Assembly: GCA_023430825.1 (NCBI GenBank)
Contig: JAEYYL010000201.1
Span: forward strand, 1 to 10,539
DNA from: Verrucomicrobiota bacterium
Lineage (GTDB): Bacteria > Verrucomicrobiota > Verrucomicrobiia > Opitutales > Opitutaceae
DNA length: 10,539 nt
Direction: 5' to 3'
Of the stretch, positions 1 to 6,286 are shown piece after piece; the stretch's first letter is position 1, and every line of letters begins with the position of its first letter. Both the position numbers and the translations under genes were made by a program. The notes under the pieces are model-generated. The model saw only the letters and a program-made list of their open reading frames with translations, had not been told where the DNA came from and did not search any database.

Positions 1-26
1 CTACCTTCCGGCCGTCAAGACGCCCG

Positions 27-58
27 ATCATCGGCGAGCGGTGAAGCCCGCCGATGAT
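27..58 (-). terminator. Hairpin after the sigma-kinase unit, candidate terminator
   Basis: Bases 27-36 pair perfectly with 49-58 (10 bp, 12-nt loop). The hairpin begins 19 nt past the stop codon of the minus-strand gene at 78-578, where a terminator of that unit would sit. No T run follows on the minus strand, so it is not a classic intrinsic terminator. It could instead be a 3'-end stabilising hairpin, or serve a gene left of the window. The stem is visible; its role is inferred. Confidence 0.45.
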
Positions 59-77
59 GCGACGCGAGGGAGGCGAA

Positions 78-578
78 TCAGGGAGGCGGGCCGGGCCGAT
101 TTCGGATCTCGGGATCGATGATGCCGATTTCGCCGCTCGCGACATCCTGCACGAGGATGATGTAATCGAAGACCTGTTCTTCGCCTTCGGGAACCATGGG
201 GTGGTCGGTGATCGTCAATTCGCTGCCGAGAGGCACCCCTGCATCGCTGAGAATGTGACGGACGTTGATGTTGGGGAAGGTGGTCTGGCCGACGGCGGAG
301 ATCGCGGTGTCCGACGCGAAGGCGATGCCGAGGAGGAGATAGGTCGGCTGGAGACAGCGCATCACGAGTTTCACGGAAATGCCGGCGGGCGGTTCGAGGG
401 TGATGTTGGTGCCGTCGACGGTGACCGGGAAATCGGGCTCGGCGCCGGGAGTAAGGCCGATCTTGGCGGTGATCGGGAAAACCCCACCCAAGGGTCTGAA
501 CGTGGTGATACCGATCGAAAACTGCGCGGTGGGGATAGCGTTGGGGGCAGGGCTGGTTATTTGAGCTGGGTCATTCAT
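78..578 (-). CDS. Small beta-rich protein of unknown function, third gene of the sigma/kinase unit (DP-EP-like?)
   Basis: 166 residues from the ATG at 578. The frame stays open to 638, but the ATG at 578 gives a sensible N-terminus and overlaps the kinase stop by 8 nt (571-578), which suggests translational coupling. I see no signal peptide, membrane helix or catalytic motif. The protein alternates short hydrophobic strands with Pro, Gly and Asp turns (for example VTVDGTNITLEPP near 52-64) and ends in a proline-rich tail. The C-terminal pattern, a Tyr-Ile-Ile-Leu-Val strand, an Asp-x-x-Ser-Gly turn and then DPEIRN (155-160), reminds me of the small bacterial DP-EP family (DUF1888). This is recalled from memory and not tested. 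Being last in a sigma-kinase unit makes it a possible kinase substrate, ligand or sigma-controlled product, but its function is unknown. The gene call is firm; the family is weak. Confidence 0.75.
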   Translation of the reverse strand: MNDPAQITSPAPNAIPTAQFSIGITTFRPLGGVFPITAKIGLTPGAEPDFPVTVDGTNITLEPPAGISVKLVMRCLQPTYLLLGIAFASDTAISAVGQTTFPNINVRHILSDAGVPLGSELTITDHPMVPEGEEQVFDYIILVQDVASGEIGIIDPEIRNRPGPPP

Positions 579-3453
579 TTTGAGTTGAGGTTGGCGGGAC
601 GAAAGCGGCGTCGAACAACGACGCGGCCAAAGGATCACTAGGGTGGTAACCGAAGCCCTTCAATCGCGCGATGATTGGGCGCGCCTCGCCGACGCGACCG
701 AGAAGAAGGAGGGCCTGCGCGGCGGGGTCGAGAACCCGCCAGTCATTCGAATGCGCGAGAGGCGATAGGAGGACGTCGGACACCTGCTCCCAATGACGTG
801 AAGCAGCGGAGGAGTCCCCCGCCGCGGCGGCGATGCGGCCGGCCAGGAGATGCGATTGAGCAAAGGCGCCGAGCCAGCGGTGATCCGAACGGACTTCCTC
901 GAGGCGTTGCCCGCCGACTTCGAGCGCGCGCCGGATGGCGTCGGCGGCGTTGGGGAGTCCGTGGGCGAAACGCCGGCGCGCCTCGAGCCGCCAAGCCGTT
1001 GCCAGGTGAGAGCCGAAGCTGAGGGAAGTCGGCTCGATCGCGACCAGTCCTTCCAACTCGTTGCACAGGTTGGTCAGAAGTTGGGCGACCTCGGGCGAGT
1101 CGGGCTCGGCCACGAGCAGTGCCACGCGTGACATCTGCGCGTTTAACAGGGCCAGCTTCCATTGCGAATTCGTGGGGTCCGTTTCGACCAGCTTCACCAG
1201 AGCCGCTTCGGCCCGGGCGTGCGAGGCCAGCGCGTCGTTCGCGCGGCCTTGCAGGCCTTGCACCGCGCCCAGGAGCGTGAGGCTTTCCGCGTGGTCGAGC
1301 TGCCAACGAAAGACGTTCGGTTCGCGCTGCATCTGTTGCTCCGCCTGGGACGTCACTTCCGTGAAACGCCGAACCGCCTCGGCGTAGTCGCCATCGCGTT
1401 CGGCGATGCTGCCCAGCCAGGAGTAAACACTCGCCAAGCTAAGTTGGAGGTCATGGTCATTCGGGCGTTCGGCGGCCATTTCCTTGAGCGCCTGTTCCTT
1501 GGCTTGAAAAGCCCGGCGAGCGTCGGCCAGCTGACCCTGGTCGAAGGCGAGCACCGCGAGGTTGTGGTGGCCGTAGGTGAGTTCGGTTTGCGCGCGGGGG
1601 GTCTTGCCTTCGAGTGCGACGAGCGCCACGGCGGAGTCCCGATAGCGCGTCAGCCATTCGCGCGCCACGGCGAAATCGCCGCGGGCGCGGGCGACGAAGC
1701 CGATCCAGTATTCGGCCTGCGCGCGCTCGAAGAGCATGTCGCCATCATTTGGATACCGCTCGGCGAGCGCGGCGGCGCGTTCGTAGGCGGCGGTGAAGGC
1801 GGCGGCGGCGTCCGGATAACGCGCCTGTTCCATGCGCGTCTCGCCGATCTGCGTGAGCGCCTTCGCCTGCCGCGCGAGCGCGAGGTCGGTGAGGTCGCGC
1901 GGGTCGAGCGCGGCGAAATAGGCCATCGCCTGTTCGCCCACGGCGTCGAGGAGCTCGAGCTTGCCGATCTTCTGCAGCTCGGCGCGAAAATCGCCGAGCA
2001 TGAAGGTGAGCAATTCCTCCGCCTGCTGCTGGCGGCGCTGGGCGTCGGTGCGCGCGGTCGCTTCGGCGCGTTGCGCGGTGGTGGCGGCGTCGCGCTCGGC
2101 GCGGGCGACGTGCTCGGCGCGCGTGGCGCGCACGGCCTGGCGGACGCTGACGACCGTGCCGATCACCAAGGTCCCCGCGACTGCAGCGGCGCTGGCGCAG
2201 GCGACGCGGTGGCGGGCGACGAATTTCTGCGTGCGGTAGGCGGTGCTCGGCGGGCGCGCCAGGACGGGTTCGCGGCGGAGGTGGCGGCGGACGTCGTCGG
2301 CGAGTTCCTGCGCGGCGCCGTAGCGGCGCTCACGGTCCTTCTCGAGGCAGCGCATCGCGATCCAGTCGAGATCGCCGCGAAGCGCGGCGGCGAAGGCGGC
2401 GGGGCTGACGCCGCGCGCGCGGGCGGCGGCGAGACGTTCGGATTCGGGGAGGGCGGCGATGCAGGCGGACGGGCGCGGCGGCTCGACTTCGCGGATGAGG
2501 CGGCGGATCTCGTCGACGCCGGTTTGGGAGAGCTGTTTGGGATCGAAGGGCGTGCGGCCGGTCAGCAGTTCGTAGAGCAGCACGCCGAGCGAGTAGAGGT
2601 CGCTGCGCGTGTCGATATCGACGTCGCGCCGGTCCGCCTGCTCGGGACTCATGTAAGCGGGGGTGCCCATGAACTGGCCGACGCCGGTGAACAGCGTGTG
2701 TTCGGTGAGACGGTCCTGGGTGGCTTTGGCGATGCCGAAGTCGATGACCTTGGGTGACGGCACGCCGTCGTGCAGCGCGACGAGGATGTTGGACGGTTTG
2801 ACGTCGCGGTGAATGATGCCCTTGCGGTGCGCGTGTTGCATCGCGAGGCAGACGCGGGCGAAAAGTTCGAGCCGGTCGGCGAGGGGCAGCGCGTGGGTGT
2901 CGCAGAACGTGGTGATCGGCACGCCCTCGACGAGTTCCATCACGAAGAACGGCCGGCCGGCTTCCGTCGCGCCGGTGTCGAACACGCGGGCGATGTCGGG
3001 ATGGTCCATCATGGCGAGCGCCTGGCGTTCGCCCTCGAAGCGGGTGATGACCTGGTGCGTGTCCATGCCGAGCTTGATGACTTTCAGCGCGACGCGGCGG
3101 CGGACGGGGACTTTTTGTTCGGCGAGATAGACGACGCCCCAGCCGCCCTCGCCGATTTTTTTCAGCAGGGTGTAGCGGCCGATGATGTCGCCGGGGCCTT
3201 CCTCCGGCAGCGGTGCGGCGCGGACGACGGGAGATTGCTCGAGGAAATCGCCGGCGGTTTCGTAGGCGGCGATGAGTGCCTCGATGCGGGCGCGCAGCGC
3301 GGGATCGCCGCCGCATTCGCGATCGAGCAAGGCGGCGCGACCGGCGGTGGGCAGGTCGAGGGCGGCGGAGAAAAGGTCGTCTTCGCGAATCACGGCGGGG
3401 GGAGCGGAATGGGGTTCGCTCTCACAGCGAGATTCTTCCGGGCAAGGGGCCAT
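571..3453 (-). CDS. Transmembrane Ser/Thr protein kinase with C-terminal TPR-like region
   Basis: 960 residues. Residues 27-72 form the small helical N-terminal module (LFSAALDLP...LDRECGGDP) common in planctomycete and verrucomicrobial kinases of this kind. The Hanks-type kinase domain covers about 92-395 and looks fully active: Gly-rich loop GEGGWGVVY (101-109), ATP-binding Lys124 in VALKVIK, Glu142 as helix-C acid, catalytic HRDVKPSN (215-222, Asp217), DFG (238-240), activation-segment end GTPAYMSPEQ (263-272) and Asp285 of the F helix. One membrane helix lies at about 416-437, then a charged Ala/Arg/Gln-rich coiled coil (about 440-480). The rest is helical, with TPR-like repeats from about 530 to 760. 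The kinase should be cytoplasmic, with the TPR part on the other side of the membrane as sensor or scaffold. It starts 43 nt after the ECF sigma gene and overlaps the next gene, so it belongs to one operon and probably phosphorylates that sigma factor (inferred). No clear Shine-Dalgarno precedes the ATG at 3453. Confidence 0.95.
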   Translation of the reverse strand: MAPCPEESRCESEPHSAPPAVIREDDLFSAALDLPTAGRAALLDRECGGDPALRARIEALIAAYETAGDFLEQSPVVRAAPLPEEGPGDIIGRYTLLKKIGEGGWGVVYLAEQKVPVRRRVALKVIKLGMDTHQVITRFEGERQALAMMDHPDIARVFDTGATEAGRPFFVMELVEGVPITTFCDTHALPLADRLELFARVCLAMQHAHRKGIIHRDVKPSNILVALHDGVPSPKVIDFGIAKATQDRLTEHTLFTGVGQFMGTPAYMSPEQADRRDVDIDTRSDLYSLGVLLYELLTGRTPFDPKQLSQTGVDEIRRLIREVEPPRPSACIAALPESERLAAARARGVSPAAFAAALRGDLDWIAMRCLEKDRERRYGAAQELADDVRRHLRREPVLARPPSTAYRTQKFVARHRVACASAAAVAGTLVIGTVVSVRQAVRATRAEHVARAERDAATTAQRAEATARTDAQRRQQQAEELLTFMLGDFRAELQKIGKLELLDAVGEQAMAYFAALDPRDLTDLALARQAKALTQIGETRMEQARYPDAAAAFTAAYERAAALAERYPNDGDMLFERAQAEYWIGFVARARGDFAVAREWLTRYRDSAVALVALEGKTPRAQTELTYGHHNLAVLAFDQGQLADARRAFQAKEQALKEMAAERPNDHDLQLSLASVYSWLGSIAERDGDYAEAVRRFTEVTSQAEQQMQREPNVFRWQLDHAESLTLLGAVQGLQGRANDALASHARAEAALVKLVETDPTNSQWKLALLNAQMSRVALLVAEPDSPEVAQLLTNLCNELEGLVAIEPTSLSFGSHLATAWRLEARRRFAHGLPNAADAIRRALEVGGQRLEEVRSDHRWLGAFAQSHLLAGRIAAAAGDSSAASRHWEQVSDVLLSPLAHSNDWRVLDPAAQALLLLGRVGEARPIIARLKGFGYHPSDPLAASLFDAAFVPPTSTQNE

Positions 3454-3496
3454 CGAGCGCGGGATATTTGCGTTACGAAGCGACCGGCGGGGCGGC

Positions 3497-4072
3497 TCAG
3501 CCGCGGAGGCGGGTGACCTCGTGGAAGAGCCAGGCGCGAGCGTAGGCCCAGTCGCGTTTCGCGGTGCGCAGGGAGATGCCGAGGACTTCGGCGGCCTCCT
3601 CGAGGGTGAGGCCGACGAAATATTTTTGTTTCACGAGGTCGGCCTTGCGGGCGTCGTGGGCGGCGAGGGCGTCGATCGCTTCGTTGACGAGGAGCAGTTC
3701 CTCGTCGGCGTCGGCGGGCGCGGCGAGGTCGAAGCCGGTGTCGTTGGCGCTGACCTTCGCGAATTCGCCGCCGTGGCGGGTGGCGCGCTTGCGGCGGGCG
3801 TTGTCGATGAGGATGCGGCGCATGCCCTCGGCGGCGGCGGCGAAAAAGTGGGCGCGGTTGCTCCAGCGCGGTTGGGCGTCGCCGCCGAGCCGCAGCCAGG
3901 CTTCGTGAACGAGCGCGGTGGGCTGCAGCGTCTGGCCGGGCGCTTCGCGGGCGAGTTTGGCGGCGGCGAGGTGGCGGAGTTCGCCATAGACGAGCGGCAG
4001 CAATTCATCGGCGGCGTGGGGATCGCCGCCCTCGATCCGCTGGAGGATGAGGGTGATGTCACCGTCCTTCAC
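3497..4072 (-). CDS. ECF sigma factor, Ser/Thr-kinase-linked type (Sigma70_ECF, PF07638 / TIGR02999-like)
   Basis: 191 residues from the GTG at 4072. A TTG at 4114 would add 14 residues, but the GTG start begins at KDGDITLIL, matching where this family normally starts; neither has a good Shine-Dalgarno. Region 2 spans about 1-98, with ELLPLVYGELRHLA (23-36) and then TALVHEAWLRL (52-62) and SNRAHFFAAAAEGMRRILID (71-90), all hallmarks of this subfamily. Region 4 spans about 125-186, with a helix-turn-helix in LTLEEAAEVLGISLRTAKRDW (155-175). It should direct RNA polymerase to a small regulon. No anti-sigma gene is present; the kinase gene follows after 43 nt, as is usual for such factors in Planctomycetota, Verrucomicrobiota and Acidobacteriota. 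Odd point: Thr52-Ala53 stand where most ECF factors have an acidic pair in region 2.2, which suggests control by phosphorylation. The family call is firm; target promoters are unknown. Confidence 0.93.
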   Translation of the reverse strand: MKDGDITLILQRIEGGDPHAADELLPLVYGELRHLAAAKLAREAPGQTLQPTALVHEAWLRLGGDAQPRWSNRAHFFAAAAEGMRRILIDNARRKRATRHGGEFAKVSANDTGFDLAAPADADEELLLVNEAIDALAAHDARKADLVKQKYFVGLTLEEAAEVLGISLRTAKRDWAYARAWLFHEVTRLRG

Positions 4073-4258
4073 GGAGGCGCAGATTGCCGGTGGAAAAAGC
4101 GAAGGGAACAACAAACGCCGGCGTGACGCAGAATGCGCGGGTGGGATGTAGCTGTTTTGCGGGTGGACTGGAGCGGCGGGGCGACGGGAAAAAGTTCGGG
4201 GGCGTGGCCCTTTTGCCGGGGCGATCTCGCTTTGGGTGCCGTGATGCCCCTACCGACC
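4073..4258. promoter_or_regulatory. Divergent intergenic region between the sigma/kinase unit and the histidine kinase
   Basis: About 186 bp between two divergent genes must hold promoters for both if the chosen starts are right. It is less GC-rich than its surroundings and includes short A/T runs (for example 4094-4098, 4155-4158 and 4189-4193). The 8-mer GCGGGTGG occurs at 4137-4144 and 4159-4166, 22 bp apart, with an AT-richer spacer. I could not identify convincing -35/-10 boxes. An open frame from 4133 crosses much of the region and could be an N-terminal extension of the histidine kinase instead. Confidence 0.4.
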
Positions 4259-6190
4259 ATGAGAATTTCTGCGTGTGACATCGAGCGAGACGGCCCTTCC
4301 GAACCGGCGGGTGGAGGATGGGGGCGACCCTGGCGGGCGGCGCTGGCCGGATTGGCGCGGCCGTGGAAGCGGCCGGGTGGCGCGGGCGATCAGGGGCCGG
4401 GGCCGGAGTGCGGCGCGCAGGATTGTGCGGCGGTGGCGGCGCTGCGGGCGAAGAACGAGGCGTTGCGTGAGGAGCTCGCCGAGCAGGAGGCTCGGGTGCG
4501 GGAGCTGACGCGGGCGAAGGAAGCGGCGGAGGCGACCTCGCGGGCGAAGAGCGCGTTCCTGGCGGCGATGAGCCATGAGATTCGCACGCCGGTGAACGGC
4601 GTGGTGGGGGTGGCGAACCTGTTGCTCACCTCGCCGCTCGATCGCGAGCAACGAGACCTCGCGCGCACGCTGGGCCAGACGGGCGAGGCGTTGCTGGCGG
4701 TGGTGAACGACATCCTGGATTTTTCGAAGATGGAGGCGGGGCGGTTGATGCTCGAAAGCATCGACTTCGATCTGGCGGAGCAGCTCCAGCTGGCGGTCGA
4801 TCTCCACGCGGATGCGGCGGCGCGCAAGGACATCGAGGTGATCCTCGACATCGATTTGGCGGTGCCGTCCGCCGTGCGGGGCGATCCGATGCGGCTGCGC
4901 CAGGTGCTGCTCAATTTGTTGAGCAATGCGATCAAGTTCACCCCGCGCGGGGAGATCGTGGTGCGCGTGCGGCTGGACCGGCCGTCGCCGCGGGGACCGC
5001 GGTTGCGCTTCGAGGTCAGCGACACCGGCATCGGCATCGCGCCGGCGACGCAGGCGTCGCTGTTCCAGGCGTTCGTGCAGGGGGATGCGTCGACGGCGCG
5101 GCGTTTCGGCGGCACGGGCCTCGGGCTCGCGATCTGCAAGCGACTCGTGGAGTTGATGGGCGGTGAGATCGGCGTGGCGAGCGCGCCGGGCGAGGGCTCG
5201 ACCTTCTGGTTCACGGTGGAGGTGGAGCCCGCGGTGGAGCCGGCGCCGTCGCCGGCGCTCCCGCCGACGTTTCTGCACGGGCGACGCGCGCTGGTGGTGG
5301 ACGACAACCCGACGAGCCGAAAGCTGCTCGGGCATCTGTGTGCGGCGTGGGGGATCGATCACGTGGCGGCGGAATCGGCGATGGCGGCGCTGACGCACCT
5401 GCGGCTCGCGGCGCGGACGCGCACGCCGTTCGACCTGGTGATTCTCGATCATCGCATGCCCGATGCCGACGGGCTCGATCTCGCGCGGGCGATCGTGACG
5501 GACATCACGATTCCGCGTCCCCGGCTGGTGATGTTGACGACGTGGGGCGAGCGGTTGCGGCAGGCGAAGATGGAGGCGCACGGCATCGGCGCGTGCGAAC
5601 TGAAGCCGGTTTATCCGGAGAAACTGCGAGCGACGCTGTGCCGGGTGTTGAGTGCGCCGGCGGGGCGGACGGGTGCGGAGCTGGCGCCGGCGGCCTCGGT
5701 CGAGCGGGCGCATTCGAACCCGACGCCGATCACGCCGCCGAAACCCGTGGACGTCCTCGTGGCGGAGAGCGATCCGTCGAACCAGAAGGCGATGCTGGCG
5801 CTCGTGCGGAGCCTGGGGCACACGGCGGAAGTGGCGGCGAACGGGCCCGAGGTGCTGGCCGCGCTGCGCCGCCGCAGCTATGCGCTGGTGTTGATGGACG
5901 AGCATTTGTCGGAGTTGAACGGGCTCGAGACGGCGCGCCGGGTGCGCGCGGCGCAGGCGGCGCGCGAGACGGGATTTGCGGCCGACCTGCGGATCGTGGG
6001 CACGATGACGGACGAGCGGAACGGCGATCGCGAGCCCGACCTGGCGGCGGAGATGGACGATTGCCTGCTGAAGCCGGTGCGGGTGGAGGCGCTGCGCGCG
6101 GTGCTCAAGCGCTGGCTGCCGCCGGCGGGGCAAGCGGCGCGGGCTCCGGGAGACGGGTGTATCCACAAAACGGTGGCGCGGCAAGGGTGA
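4259..6190 (+). CDS. Soluble hybrid sensor histidine kinase with two receiver domains
   Basis: 643 residues from the ATG at 4259. The frame is open from 4133 (ATG) and 4244 (ATG); none has a clear Shine-Dalgarno, so the start is uncertain. After a Gly/Pro-rich leader comes a coiled coil (about 57-95), then a HisKA domain with SHEIRTP (phospho-acceptor His106) and an HATPase_c domain: N box around Asn223, DTGIGI (255-260), GGTGLGL (284-290). Receiver 1 (about 342-465) is intact, with Asp348/Asp349, phospho-acceptor Asp397 and Lys449. Receiver 2 (about 497-620) keeps Asp547 and Lys605, but Ser504 replaces one of the acidic pair and Met583 sits at the usual Thr/Ser site. There is no membrane helix, PAS, GAF or other sensor domain, so input must come through the coiled coil or a partner. 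No separate response regulator is adjacent; output may go through an Hpt protein elsewhere. A hairpin follows the stop. Confidence 0.93.
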   Translation: MRISACDIERDGPSEPAGGGWGRPWRAALAGLARPWKRPGGAGDQGPGPECGAQDCAAVAALRAKNEALREELAEQEARVRELTRAKEAAEATSRAKSAFLAAMSHEIRTPVNGVVGVANLLLTSPLDREQRDLARTLGQTGEALLAVVNDILDFSKMEAGRLMLESIDFDLAEQLQLAVDLHADAAARKDIEVILDIDLAVPSAVRGDPMRLRQVLLNLLSNAIKFTPRGEIVVRVRLDRPSPRGPRLRFEVSDTGIGIAPATQASLFQAFVQGDASTARRFGGTGLGLAICKRLVELMGGEIGVASAPGEGSTFWFTVEVEPAVEPAPSPALPPTFLHGRRALVVDDNPTSRKLLGHLCAAWGIDHVAAESAMAALTHLRLAARTRTPFDLVILDHRMPDADGLDLARAIVTDITIPRPRLVMLTTWGERLRQAKMEAHGIGACELKPVYPEKLRATLCRVLSAPAGRTGAELAPAASVERAHSNPTPITPPKPVDVLVAESDPSNQKAMLALVRSLGHTAEVAANGPEVLAALRRRSYALVLMDEHLSELNGLETARRVRAAQAARETGFAADLRIVGTMTDERNGDREPDLAAEMDDCLLKPVRVEALRAVLKRWLPPAGQAARAPGDGCIHKTVARQG

Positions 6191-6198
6191 GTCTCGCG

Positions 6199-6246
6199 GC
6201 CGCGGGCGCATCCGGCGCGCGCAGCCCGCGGCGACGATTCTTTTTT
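6199..6246 (+). terminator. Probable intrinsic terminator after the hybrid histidine kinase
   Basis: Bases 6199-6207 (GCCGCGGGC) pair perfectly with 6224-6232 across a 16-nt loop, and a run of six T lies at 6241-6246. The T run starts 8 nt after the stem, further than in a classic terminator, so efficiency is uncertain. Its place just after the kinase stop and before the next gene suggests the downstream sigma gene has its own promoter. Confidence 0.5.
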
Positions 6247-6286
6247 GTGCGGTTCGGCGGCGCGGCGCTGTTATGGAAGTGAATCC

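Noticed and set aside
1162..2757. A 531-residue open frame on the plus strand
   Set aside because: It is opposite the kinase gene, Gly/Ala/Arg/Val-rich with no motif, and is explained as a shadow of the kinase codons.
4073..4114. TTG start at 4114 for the kinase-linked sigma factor
   Set aside because: The 14 extra residues (Phe/Pro/Ser-rich) are not typical of the family, and the GTG at 4072 gives the usual N-terminus.
2770..4126. Plus-strand frames 2770-3516 and 3272-4126
   Set aside because: They lie opposite the kinase and first sigma gene, are low-complexity Gly/Ala/Glu/Asp-rich, and have no recognisable motif.
4133..4258. N-terminal extension of the histidine kinase from the ATG at 4133
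   Set aside because: No Shine-Dalgarno, mixed third-position composition, no domain, and it would leave only about 60 bp for two divergent promoters. Not excluded.
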